From Sporosarcina globispora (GTDB taxonomy: Bacteria; Bacillota; Bacilli; Bacillales; Cytobacillaceae), in the NCBI RefSeq assembly GCF_001274725.1, contig NZ_LGUF01000007.1:1743629-1807628 (forward strand): DNA of 64,000 nt. The letters are read 5' to 3'. Shown here piece after piece: positions 36,718-46,668 of this stretch. Positions within the stretch are counted from its first letter, which is position 1. Every line of letters starts with the position of its first letter. The notes under the pieces were generated by a model, which did not search any database, was not told the origin of the DNA, and worked only from the letters and a program-made list of their open reading frames with translations. Both the position numbers and the translations under genes were made by a program.

Positions 36718-36920
36718 GCGGGATATCAAAATGGCTGATGGTTATTGGTGCCATTATTTTTGCTATTGGATTTTTAAGCCAGTTTATTAATATTGGCAAG
36801 CTGCCGGGGGATATAGTGATCAGGAAAGGCAATACGACTTTTTACTTTCCAATCGTTACGTCGATCTTGCTCAGTGTTATCTTATCTGCCATCTTTTATT
36901 TTATTGGCAGATTCCGGTAG
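36714..36920 (+). CDS. DUF2905 family small membrane protein
   Basis: 68 residues from TTG 36714, overlapping the ruvB stop. Two membrane segments (about 5-25 and 45-66) joined by the family motif [20 protein letters not shown]. The function of DUF2905 is not known; it is found in this same ruvB-queA place in many Bacilli. Confidence 0.85.
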   Translation: MSGISKWLMVIGAIIFAIGFLSQFINIGKLPGDIVIRKGNTTFYFPIVTSILLSVILSAIFYFIGRFR

Positions 36921-36949
36921 TCTATATGATTAACAGATAGGGTGACATC

Positions 36950-37978
36950 ATGAAAGTAGATTTGTTTGATTTTCATTTGCCTGAGGAATTAATTGCACAA
37001 ACGCCTTTGGCTGATCGGACAAGCAGCAGGCTAATGGTCCTTGATAAAAAAACCGGAGACATTCAGCATAGTGTTTTTAAGGATATTAAAAATTATCTCA
37101 AAGCTGGAGATTGCCTGGTGCTGAACGACACAAAGGTGCTTCCTGCCAGGGTGTTTGGAGAAAAAACAGGCACCGGGGCCAACATAGAAGTGCTTCTTCT
37201 GAAACAGCTGGAAGGAGATTCCTGGGAAACGCTTGTTAAACCAGCTAAAAGAGTCAAAGAAGGTACAGAGATTACTTTTGGGAATGGCAGCTTGACTGCT
37301 GTATGCACAGGAACGTCAGATCATGGCGGCAGGGTACTTGAGTTCAGATATGACGGGATATTCTATGAGGTGCTCGAGCAATTGGGAGAAATGCCATTGC
37401 CTCCTTATATTAAAGAGCAGCTTGATGATCGCGACCGTTATCAGACTGTGTTTGCCCGTGAGCGCGGTTCTGCTGCAGCTCCTACAGCAGGCCTTCATTT
37501 TACTGAGCAGCTTCTTAAAGAGATTAAGGAAATGGGTGTGCATATTGCTTTTATTACTCTGCATGTTGGTCTTGGAACTTTCAGGCCGGTTAGTGTGGAG
37601 GATTTGAATGAGCATGATATGCATGCTGAATTTTACCAGGTAACAGAAGGAACTGCACGGCTATTGAATGAAGTCCGTGATCAGGGAGGAAGAATTGTCA
37701 GTGTAGGGACTACTTCCACGAGGACTCTAGAAACCATTGCTTCCATGCATAATGGCCGATTTGAGGAAGCAAGCGGCTGGACTGATATTTTCATTTATCC
37801 AGGCTATGAATTTAAAGCGATTGATGGGATGATAACGAATTTTCATCTGCCTAAATCGACCTTAATTATGCTTGTAAGTGCACTGGCCGGCCGTGAAAAC
37901 GTTCTGAATGCCTATAATAAGGCGGTGGAGGAGCGATACCGATTTTTCAGCTTTGGAGATGCTATGCTCATTATGTAG
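36950..37978 (+). CDS. queA: S-adenosylmethionine:tRNA ribosyltransferase-isomerase QueA
   Basis: 342 residues. Transfers and isomerises the ribose of SAM to preQ1-tRNA, giving epoxyqueuosine. Motifs [18 protein letters not shown] (residues 5-22), [46 protein letters not shown], and [10 protein letters not shown] near the end. AGGGTGACATC precedes ATG 36950. Confidence 0.96.
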   Translation: MKVDLFDFHLPEELIAQTPLADRTSSRLMVLDKKTGDIQHSVFKDIKNYLKAGDCLVLNDTKVLPARVFGEKTGTGANIEVLLLKQLEGDSWETLVKPAKRVKEGTEITFGNGSLTAVCTGTSDHGGRVLEFRYDGIFYEVLEQLGEMPLPPYIKEQLDDRDRYQTVFARERGSAAAPTAGLHFTEQLLKEIKEMGVHIAFITLHVGLGTFRPVSVEDLNEHDMHAEFYQVTEGTARLLNEVRDQGGRIVSVGTTSTRTLETIASMHNGRFEEASGWTDIFIYPGYEFKAIDGMITNFHLPKSTLIMLVSALAGRENVLNAYNKAVEERYRFFSFGDAMLIM

Positions 37979-38026
37979 CATGATTTTCGCCTTTGACCAG
38001 GCAGAAATAATTGCTCTGAGCTTTAA

Positions 38027-39184
<1,158 letters not shown>

Positions 39185-39256
39185 TATTAAAAATTAAGTG
39201 TTCAACTAAGGAGCATCTCTTCCTTAAAGGAACAATCTTTGAAAGGGGGGAAAAAA

Positions 39257-39541
39257 ATGGAGCTTTTAGGAACTTTAGGGCCATTATTGCTGATGTTTGT
39301 TTTATTCTATTTCCTGTTAATCCGTCCGCAGCAGAAACGCCAAAAGGCAGTTCGGCAAATGCAGACTGATTTGAAAAAGGGAGATAAGGTTGTTACAATC
39401 GGCGGCCTTCATGGATTCGTTGATGCCATCGACGAAGACAAAGTGGTTATTAAGTGTGGTGACGGAAGCCGTCTTACATACGATCGTGCAGCGATCCGCG
39501 AAGTAACGCAGGCGACTGGCGATGCATTAGCAAAGTCTTAA
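39257..39541 (+). CDS. yajC: Preprotein translocase accessory subunit YajC
   Basis: 94 residues from ATG 39257 (AAAGGGGGG upstream). One N-terminal membrane segment (LGPLLLMFVLFYFLLIRPQQKRQK) and a small cytoplasmic domain with LKKGDKVVTIGGLHG. Associates with SecDF in the translocon. secDF itself lies 3.6 kb downstream. Confidence 0.93.
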   Translation: MELLGTLGPLLLMFVLFYFLLIRPQQKRQKAVRQMQTDLKKGDKVVTIGGLHGFVDAIDEDKVVIKCGDGSRLTYDRAAIREVTQATGDALAKS

Positions 39542-39550
39542 TATCGAAAG

Positions 39551-39586
39551 AAAGAAGGTCCTCGATTGCAGGACCTTCTTTTTTAG
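39551..39586. terminator. Bidirectional terminator after yajC
   Basis: AAGAAGGTCCT and AGGACCTTCTT form a perfect 11-bp stem around CGATTGC, with T-runs outwards on both strands; the minus-strand gene stops inside its right flank (39583). Confidence 0.8.
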
Positions 39587-39969
39587 GCTGTTCTTTTTGA
39601 GTTGAGATTTACTCCCAAGATGCCGCCCATCATCGCTGTAAGCGTGAAACAGGTGTGGTATATCATTTGCTCCATATCAAATAAACTGTCGTGCCCCAAA
39701 TATTGAAAAAGAAAAATTACTATTGAGTAAATAAGCCCGGTCAAGCCTCCGAGCAGCCAGCCCTTTTGCTTCCCTTTTCCTCCGGATATGAACCCTCCCG
39801 CAAAAAGAGAAACAAATGAAACAGCAGTAATAATATACTGTAAGGATGACTCCTGCAGCGATGTAAACCGCAGCAGCAGTGAGAAAATGAGGCTGCTGGC
39901 TACGGCGATGGCAAAAATTGCAATAATTCCATAAAGGACGGCGCTTCCAAAGTTCTTTGATTCTTCTAT
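39583..39969 (-). CDS. TIGR04086 family membrane protein, apparent ATA start
   Basis: A clear 128-codon frame with no ATG, GTG or TTG at its 5' end. From ATA 39969 the product reads EESKNFGSAVLYGIIAIFAI, then four membrane segments with FSLLLRFTSLQESSLQY, LFAGGFISGGKGKQKGWLLGG and MMGGILGVNL. This is the layout of the TIGR04086 (YrzE-like) family. Between the in-frame TGA stop upstream and this codon there are only TTC, AGA, AGG, GAG, AGG, GTC and AAT; GGGAGAGGG lies 5-7 bp before the ATA. It is the usual neighbour of yajC and of the DUF421 gene in Bacilli. An ATG-to-ATA base error is the main alternative. Function unknown. Confidence 0.75.
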   Translation of the reverse strand: MEESKNFGSAVLYGIIAIFAIAVASSLIFSLLLRFTSLQESSLQYIITAVSFVSLFAGGFISGGKGKQKGWLLGGLTGLIYSIVIFLFQYLGHDSLFDMEQMIYHTCFTLTAMMGGILGVNLNSKRTA

Positions 39970-40168
39970 ATTGACCCTCTCCCTTCTGAATCAGTTAATA
40001 GGAAAAGCTTAAACCCCAGAGGCTATCCAGCTTTTTCCTTAGTACAAGCATATTCGCACAATGAAAAAATAGAATCGAAAATGTTCAATGAAAAATTCTG
40101 ATAAACTCATAAACAGTTCATTTATGTGGAAGGATATAAAGGATTGCATCAAAAGGGGTGCTGTAGAA

Positions 40169-40819
40169 GTGGAAGAATATCTGATCATTATAGTAAGAAC
40201 ACTATTTCTCTATGCAGTCATTCTTCTTATATTTAGATTAATGGGCAAAAGGGAAATTGGAGAATTAAGCATCCTGGATTTGGTGGTCTATATTATGATC
40301 GCTGAGCTTGCTGTAGTGGCGATTGAAAATCCGAATTCGGAAATCCTGAAAAATGTGCTGCCTATGCTCCTTTTGATGGTTGTACAGATTGTATTGGCCA
40401 TATTCTCCCTGAAGAGCAAAACATTCAGGGACGTGGTAGATGGTAAACCGACAATTATTATAAATAAAGGTAAAATAGATGAAAATGTCATGAGAGAGCA
40501 GAGATACAACTTTGATGATCTGCTTCTGCAATTAAGAGAAAAAGATATAGCCAAAATTTCCGATGTGGAATTCGCTATCCTTGAATCCTCTGGTAACTTG
40601 TCAGTGTTTGAAAAGAAAGACAGCAAAGAGGGCGGAATTACAATTCCTCTAATTATTGATGGTTCAATTCAGAAAATAAACCTGGAAACGATAAATAAAA
40701 GTGAATTTTGGCTGCGGCAGGAGCTTAGGAAGGAGGGGTATAAAGAGTTATCCAAAATCTCATTCTGCAGCTACGAAAATGGCCAATTTTTTGTGGATTT
40801 GCTCGACGAAAGAAAATAA
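40169..40819 (+). CDS. DUF421 family membrane protein (YrbG type)
   Basis: 216 residues from GTG 40169 (AAAGGGGTG upstream); the ORF is open to ATG 40088 but lacks a ribosome-binding site there. Three N-terminal membrane segments, the family motif RLMGKREIGELSILDLVVYIMIAELA, then a cytoplasmic two-part DUF421 domain (GKPTIIINKGKIDENVMREQRYNFDDLLLQLR). Some relatives affect germination through spore membrane proteins; this one has no assigned role. Divergent from the TIGR04086 gene. Confidence 0.88.
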   Translation: MEEYLIIIVRTLFLYAVILLIFRLMGKREIGELSILDLVVYIMIAELAVVAIENPNSEILKNVLPMLLLMVVQIVLAIFSLKSKTFRDVVDGKPTIIINKGKIDENVMREQRYNFDDLLLQLREKDIAKISDVEFAILESSGNLSVFEKKDSKEGGITIPLIIDGSIQKINLETINKSEFWLRQELRKEGYKELSKISFCSYENGQFFVDLLDERK

Positions 40820-40823
40820 ACAA

Positions 40824-40862
40824 GGTCAGCTAAAGATAAGTGAACTACTTATAGCTGACCTG
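40824..40862. terminator. Hairpin between convergent DUF421 gene and spoVB
   Basis: GGTCAGCT (40824-40831) and AGCTGACC (40853-40860) pair around a 21-nt loop; the T-rich side lies on the minus strand, suiting spoVB. Confidence 0.5.
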
Positions 40863-40879
40863 AAGAAAACAATGAAACG

Positions 40880-42445
40880 TTATTTAAATGCCAACTTGGA
40901 TATCATCTTGCCGATCCCTGGAATACGAATCAATTCATTCTTTTTAATCAGCTTGAAGATTAGTAAAAGGATGATGTAAACAACTGTGATGGCGATGGAA
41001 ACCAATATAACCCTTAAGGCTGTATTCATGTCTGAGGCAAGTATGTCTCTTAGCATCCAGAAGCCTACGACTCCTGATAAAACCATAGCAATAAACGTTT
41101 TTAAATAATCCCTGACGAAAAAAGTAAAAGAAATAGCTTTAAGAACTGTTGCAAAGTGAAGCATTGTAACCAGGACTGTACCTGTCAAAATCCCCATCGC
41201 AACTCCATTTATGCCAAATGCAGGCTGGCTGGCCAGCAGAAAGATGACTGCTGTTTTTACGATTGCACCGATCAGACTGTTGGTCATCGCTGCCCTGGCC
41301 AGGTTTAATGCCTGCAAAGTAGCCTGAAGAGGCCCTTGGTAATAATAAAAAAGAAAAAATGGCGCCATTAATTTGATGAAATGTGAGCCCCGTGGAGAGC
41401 CATACATAACCTCCATCAGCTGATCGGAAAGAACATAAAGCACAACAACCGCCAGGCCGCCAGTGATAAAAGCAAACCGAAGCGTCTGCTGAAGCCGGTA
41501 TTCGATAAGGCGCATATTATTTTGGGAGTTCGCCTCGCTGATAGCCGGTACAAGCGAAGTTGACAAAGAATAAGTAATAAACGATGGAAGCATCAGGAGA
41601 GGCATGGCAAAACCGGTAAGCGCTCCATATTGCTTTGTAGCCGCAGCTGCGGCCACCCCTGCAAGAGAAAGACTCTGAGCCACCACAATCGGTTCAAAGA
41701 ACCAGGCGACAGAACCAATCATTCTGCTCCCAGTCGTAGGAAGCGCAACGGTCATCAATTCGTTAAATGTACTTTTTCCTGAAGACACAAATTTAAAAAA
41801 TTGCTTCCTGACTCTGAATTTCTTTTTAAGCTTAAATGTGGTCATCAAATAAAGTAAAGATGCAAGCTCCCCAATTACGGCTGCCAGCATGGCTCCCGCT
41901 GCCGCATACTCAATTCCGTATGGCAGAAAAGCCTTAGTCATCAAGGCAATAAGGCTGATTCTGACAACCTGTTCAATTACCTGGGAATAGGCAGCAGGCT
42001 TCATATTCTGTCTGCCCTGAAAATAACCACGGATAACAGAAGAAACCGCAATAATCGGTACGATTGGAGCAATTGCTATCAACGGTAAATGTGTCCGGTT
42101 ATCGGTAAAGAGGGTCTCTGATAATAAAGGAGCGAGCAAAATTAAAGCAGGAGTGAAAACAATTGAAAGTGAGATAGTCGTCGCTAAGGAAACAACTAAT
42201 ATTTTCTTGATTTTTGCTGTATCTCCCCTTGCCTCTGCCTCGGCAACGTTCTTAGAAATAGCAACCGGCAGTCCAAGCTGTGTGATGGTGACGACTAGAA
42301 TCATGGTTGGAAAAGCCATCATATAAAGGCCTACGCCTTCTTCTCCTATAAAGCGGGCAATGACAATTCTGTTTATAAAGCCCAGGACTCTGGTCACCAG
42401 GCCTGCAGCAAGCAGGATCATGGTACCTTTCAGAAATTTGGACAT
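40880..42445 (-). CDS. spoVB: Stage V sporulation protein B (MOP-family flippase)
   Basis: 521 residues with 14 predicted membrane segments. Starts MSKFLKGTMILLAAGLVTRVLGFINRIVIARFIGEEG-like, the polysaccharide-biosynthesis/MATE-like MOP signature. SpoVB is needed for spore cortex synthesis and is thought to move lipid-linked peptidoglycan precursor or a related lipid. Sits between the DUF421 gene and comN as in B. subtilis. Confidence 0.93.
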   Translation of the reverse strand: MSKFLKGTMILLAAGLVTRVLGFINRIVIARFIGEEGVGLYMMAFPTMILVVTITQLGLPVAISKNVAEAEARGDTAKIKKILVVSLATTISLSIVFTPALILLAPLLSETLFTDNRTHLPLIAIAPIVPIIAVSSVIRGYFQGRQNMKPAAYSQVIEQVVRISLIALMTKAFLPYGIEYAAAGAMLAAVIGELASLLYLMTTFKLKKKFRVRKQFFKFVSSGKSTFNELMTVALPTTGSRMIGSVAWFFEPIVVAQSLSLAGVAAAAATKQYGALTGFAMPLLMLPSFITYSLSTSLVPAISEANSQNNMRLIEYRLQQTLRFAFITGGLAVVVLYVLSDQLMEVMYGSPRGSHFIKLMAPFFLFYYYQGPLQATLQALNLARAAMTNSLIGAIVKTAVIFLLASQPAFGINGVAMGILTGTVLVTMLHFATVLKAISFTFFVRDYLKTFIAMVLSGVVGFWMLRDILASDMNTALRVILVSIAITVVYIILLLIFKLIKKNELIRIPGIGKMISKLAFK

Positions 42446-42568
42446 TCAACTCCCTGCCTTCTCAAAATGGGTAATATCATATACAATTATCTATATGCAA
42501 GACAGAGGACAAAGCATGACAAGCTATCATAATTTCCATGTGAATTAATGGCGGGGAGGCGGCTGAAA

Positions 42569-42865
42569 GTGGAAATCGGCCATGAATATGATTATTTTCG
42601 AACTGCGGTAAAGCCAGCATTGGAAAGCAAGCTGGATGAATTTCAGCTGCTGGGCTATAAACAAGTGACTGAAGAGGGGCTCTGGGGATTCCTGGCAAAG
42701 AAAAAGTGGAAAAAGCCAAAAGAAAATGTCAGGCTATTTGAAATTGTGGAAGAAATAATGGAGGTTAAAGTGAGTGAATACATTCACTATGCAACCATAG
42801 AAGCCTTTAAAGGGGCTGACTTTGCTTTTGACAATGAAGAAGAGCGAAAAGAACTTTTGAAGTAA
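42569..42865 (+). CDS. comN: Post-transcriptional regulator ComN
   Basis: 98 residues from GTG 42569 (GGGGAGG 9 bp upstream), the same length as B. subtilis ComN; an upstream ATG at 42548 precedes the Shine-Dalgarno. Small acidic-basic helical protein with FRTAVKPALESKLDEFQLLGY and EGLWGFLAKKKWKKPKE. ComN controls comE mRNA stability or localisation in B. subtilis. Gene order spoVB-comN-secDF supports the name. Confidence 0.85.
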   Translation: MEIGHEYDYFRTAVKPALESKLDEFQLLGYKQVTEEGLWGFLAKKKWKKPKENVRLFEIVEEIMEVKVSEYIHYATIEAFKGADFAFDNEEERKELLK

Positions 42866-43139
42866 TCGCCTTACTTTTTAACAAATTGACAGGTTTTACT
42901 ATCTGTTTCATAATAAAACGTGGAGTTAGACTGCCTTTTGTGTCATTGTTCCTGCATACATATATAGAATTTTGAAAATAGATGGTAAAAGCCAGCTTGA
43001 AGTGGAAACGGAAAGTTTTATGAGCCGGGAGGTTGCATTCAGTATGTATATGCGATCTCCTTGTACAGCAAATAATGGGGTTATAATGGCCATTTCATTT
43101 GGATACAGCGGGCGAGTAGCTAAGGAGGATTTATTCATA

Positions 43140-45404
43140 ATGGTAAAGCGCAGCCGTATCGTTGCTTTTTTCCTGATTGTTTTATTATTGGGAAGCTTGG
43201 CGGGGGCAACGACAAATAACATCTTAAAAAATATTAAGCTTGGTCTTGATTTGCAGGGCGGATTTGAGGTGCTCTATGAGGTAAAACCAAAAGATGGGCA
43301 GAAGGTTGATAAAGCTGTCCTTGCAAGCACTGCTGAAGCACTAGATAGGCGGATCAATGTTCTCGGAGTCAGTGAACCGAATATCCAGATTGAGGGAGAT
43401 AACCGGATCCGTGTTCAGCTTGCCGGTGTAACGGATCAGAATAAAGCAAGGGAAATTCTGTCCACAGAAGCTAATTTATCATTCAGAGATGTAAATGACC
43501 AATTGATGATGGATGGTTCAGACCTTGCAGAAAACGGTGCAAAGCAGACTTTTGATGAAAAAGGAAAGCCAAGTGTTTCATTGAAGCTGAAAAGTGCCAG
43601 CAAATTTAAAGACGTAACTCAAAAGATTGTAAATATGGGAGCGCCAAATAACCTGCTTGTCATTTGGCTCGATTTTGAAGATGGCCAGGATTCCTTCAAG
43701 GCTGAAGCAGCTAAAGAAGACCCAAAATACTTATCTGCTCCACAGGTAAGCCAAATCTTTAACCAGGATACTGTGTCCATTGTTGGAAATTTTACGATTG
43801 ACGAAGCACAGACACTGGCGGATTTATTGAATGCAGGTTCCCTGCCTGTACAGCTAGATGAAGTTTATTCGACATCAGTTGGTGCAAAATTCGGTGAACA
43901 GGCTATGGAAACGACCATTCTTGCCGGTATTATCGGGATAGCAATTATATTTATCTTCATGATTGTGGTATATCGTTTCCCAGGGCTTATTGCGACACTC
44001 ACTTTATCTTTTTATATTTATCTAATTTTACTCGTATTCGACTGGATGAATGGCGTACTGACCCTTCCTGGTATCGCTGCGCTGATTCTAGGGGTTGGCA
44101 TGGCTGTTGATGCGAATATCATTACTTATGAGAGAATCCGGGAAGAAATAAAAGTGGGCAGATCAATCAAATCGGCTTTCCAGGCTGGGGAGAAAAACTC
44201 ACTTTCGACAATATTTGATGCAAATATCACAACCATTCTGGCAGCAGCCGTATTATTTATGTATGGGACAAGTTCAGTAAAAGGATTTGCTACCATGCTT
44301 ATAATAAGCATTCTGGCAAGCTTTATTACTGCTGTTTACGGTACAAGGCTGCTTATGGGGCTTTGGGTGCATAGTAAAGCACTGAATAAAAAACCAGGCT
44401 GGTTTGGTGTTAAGAAAAGTGAGATAAAAAATATTGCTGAAAATTATGATACTCTGGATTTGCCGACTAAGTTTGATAAATTTGATTTTGTAGGGCACAG
44501 AAAGAAGTTTTTCATCTTATCCGCTGTATTGATTATAGCTGGAATCATAGTATTGTCTGTATTCCGATTGAATCTCGGAATTGATTTTGTCAGCGGTACG
44601 CGTATTGAGCAGCAGGCAAGTGAGCCTCTAACAAAAGAAAAATTCCAAACTGAATTATCAGCACTTGGAATCGAGACAGATGATATTGTCATCTCCGGTG
44701 ATAATAAAGAAATTGGTGTGGCCAGGTTTAAAGATGTTTTGACAAAAGATGAAATAGCAGAAGTTAAGACCCATTTCCATGAAAAATTCGGTGCCGATCC
44801 AAATGTCAGCACGGTTTCACCGACTGTTGGAAAGGAACTTGCCAAAAACGCACTGATTGCATTGGTTATTGCCTCTGTTGGCATTATCATCTATGTAACG
44901 ATCCGTTTTGAAATCAAAATGGCTGTTCCGGCAGTTCTCGCGCTGCTGCATGATGCTTTCTTTATTATCGCTGTATTTAGCTTCACTCGTTTGGAAGTGG
45001 ATATAACCTTCATTGCGGCAGTGCTGACGGTAGTCGGTTATTCCATCAATGATACAATCGTAACGTTTGACCGAATGCGTGAAAATATGCAGAAAAAGAA
45101 AAAGCTCAAATCATTTGAAGATATTGCTGATGTTGTAAACAAGAGTCTTCGCCAAACGCTTGGCCGTTCTGTGAATACAGTTCTAACTGTTGTATTTACA
45201 GTTGTGGCGCTCCTGGTGTTTGGAAGTGAGTCAATAAGAAACTTCTCGTTTGCACTTCTAATCGGTTTAATCGCCGGTACTTATTCATCGATTTTCCTTG
45301 CTGCTCAGATGTGGGCAGTGTGGAAAGGTAAAGAACTTAAGGAAAAAGGTGTTATTAATACCGTTAAAGAAAAGCGAAAAACCAGTGATGAACCTCAAGT
45401 GTAA
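43140..45404 (+). CDS. secDF: Protein translocase subunit SecDF (fused)
   Basis: 754 residues from ATG 43140 (AAGGAGG 11 bp upstream); ORF extension to 42972 lacks support. Twelve membrane segments in two SecD/SecF halves. SecD half: GLDLQGGFEVLYEV (D1), P1 region, GIIGIAIIFIFMI and AALILGVGMAVDANIITYERI. SecF half from about residue 475: LNLGIDFVSGTRIE and VLTVVGYSINDTIVTFDRMREN. SecDF uses the proton gradient to pull secreted proteins. A weak promoter-like pair, TTGTAC (43061) and TATAAT (43082) 15 bp apart, lies upstream. Confidence 0.96.
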   Translation: MVKRSRIVAFFLIVLLLGSLAGATTNNILKNIKLGLDLQGGFEVLYEVKPKDGQKVDKAVLASTAEALDRRINVLGVSEPNIQIEGDNRIRVQLAGVTDQNKAREILSTEANLSFRDVNDQLMMDGSDLAENGAKQTFDEKGKPSVSLKLKSASKFKDVTQKIVNMGAPNNLLVIWLDFEDGQDSFKAEAAKEDPKYLSAPQVSQIFNQDTVSIVGNFTIDEAQTLADLLNAGSLPVQLDEVYSTSVGAKFGEQAMETTILAGIIGIAIIFIFMIVVYRFPGLIATLTLSFYIYLILLVFDWMNGVLTLPGIAALILGVGMAVDANIITYERIREEIKVGRSIKSAFQAGEKNSLSTIFDANITTILAAAVLFMYGTSSVKGFATMLIISILASFITAVYGTRLLMGLWVHSKALNKKPGWFGVKKSEIKNIAENYDTLDLPTKFDKFDFVGHRKKFFILSAVLIIAGIIVLSVFRLNLGIDFVSGTRIEQQASEPLTKEKFQTELSALGIETDDIVISGDNKEIGVARFKDVLTKDEIAEVKTHFHEKFGADPNVSTVSPTVGKELAKNALIALVIASVGIIIYVTIRFEIKMAVPAVLALLHDAFFIIAVFSFTRLEVDITFIAAVLTVVGYSINDTIVTFDRMRENMQKKKKLKSFEDIADVVNKSLRQTLGRSVNTVLTVVFTVVALLVFGSESIRNFSFALLIGLIAGTYSSIFLAAQMWAVWKGKELKEKGVINTVKEKRKTSDEPQV

Positions 45405-45414
45405 GTTTCGACAA

Positions 45415-45444
45415 AAACTCAGGCAAATGCCTGAGTTTTTTTGT
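45415..45444 (+). terminator. secDF terminator, site of intron insertion
   Basis: AAACTCAGGCA and TGCCTGAGTTT form an 11-bp stem followed by TTTT. A group II intron begins six bases after the stem, so the T-run is split between this side and the downstream exon (TTCTTTT at 49199). Confidence 0.85.
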
Positions 45445-45996
45445 GTGCGCCCGGCATGGGTGCAGTCTATAGGGTGCAAGTCCCGAGCCATGAAGGCAGT
45501 AGTAGTGGTTAGCTTAACGCAAGGGTGTCCGCGGTGACGCGGAATCTGAAGGAAGCGAGCGGCAAACCTCCGGTCTGAGGAACACGAACTTCATATAAGG
45601 CTAGGTACCATTGGATGAGTTTGCACATCAAAACAAAATCCTTACTGCCGAAGGTGGTACAGAGTAAATGGAGCAGATAGATGGAGGGAAAGACTGTACT
45701 CTTACCCGGGGAGGTCTGATTGAAACGCCAAGTACACTTGGTAACCTATCTAATGATAGATAGCTGAACAATTAGAAGTCAGCAGAGGTCATAGTACCTT
45801 ACCAACTCGAGACGGTAAGGGAAGGACTGAACAATTAGGAAGAACAAGAAACTAGGCATACAATTCCTGTGTAGAAGCAGACAATCCGAAAGGACTTACT
45901 TGAAGGAGGAAGTGGTGAATCCACAGGGGACTTCATGAGGGTGGAGCAGGAATAACATAATTAGATTTCTACGTTCACGTCGAAAGGAAATATCAC

Positions 45997-46668
45997 ATGT
46001 TAATGAATCTGATTCTGACACGGGAAAACTTAATAGAAGCACTTAAACGTGTGGAGAAGAATAAAGGGAGTCACGGCATAGATGGAATGTCCGTAAAATC
46101 CCTACGAAGACATCTCTATGAAAACTGGGACACCCTTTGTGATTCTTTAAAGAAAGGTACCTATCAACCTAACCCAGTCCGTCGAGTCGAAATCCCGAAA
46201 CCGAACGGTGGAGTAAGGTTACTAGGAATACCTACCGTGACAGACCGGTTTATCCAACAGGCTATCGCCCAAGTTCTAACCCCGCTTTTTGATCTAACCT
46301 TCTCAGAATATAGTTATGGGTTTAGACCAAACCGAAGAGGCCATGACGCGGTTCGTAAAGCAAGGAGATATATAAGCGAAGGTTACAGATGGGTGATTGA
46401 CATGGACTTGGAGAAGTTCTTTGACAAAGTGAATCATGATAAGTTGATGGGGATATTGGCAAGCAGAATCCAAGACCGATTGGTCTTGAAGCTAATACGG
46501 AAATATCTCCAAGCAGGAATCATGATAAATGGTGTAGTCTATGATGCAGAAGAAGGAACACCACAAGGAGGTCCCCTGAGCCCTCTTCTTTCGAATATTC
46601 TTTTGGATAAGCTTGATAAAGAGTTAGAAAAGAGAGGTCACAAGTTTGTCCGCTACGCCGATGATTGT
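45997..46668 (+). CDS. ltrA: Outer-intron reverse transcriptase/maturase, 5' part
   Basis: 224 codons up to the interruption (the frame itself runs into inner-intron sequence and stops at 46698). RT fingers-palm motifs: NKGSHGIDGMSV (RT1 region), IPKPNGGVRLLGIPTVTDRFIQQAI, SYGFRPNRRGHDAV, VIDMDLEKFFDKVNHD (first catalytic Asp), GTPQGGPLSPLLSN, and FVRYADDC, where it breaks directly after the catalytic pair. It continues at 48537. After splicing of the inner intron the joined protein is 419 residues, the expected class C length. Confidence 0.88.

Noticed and set aside
42972..43139. N-terminal extension of SecDF from ATG 42972
   Set aside because: The 56 extra residues are not hydrophobic or signal-like, and AAGGAGG precedes ATG 43140, where the first membrane segment begins.
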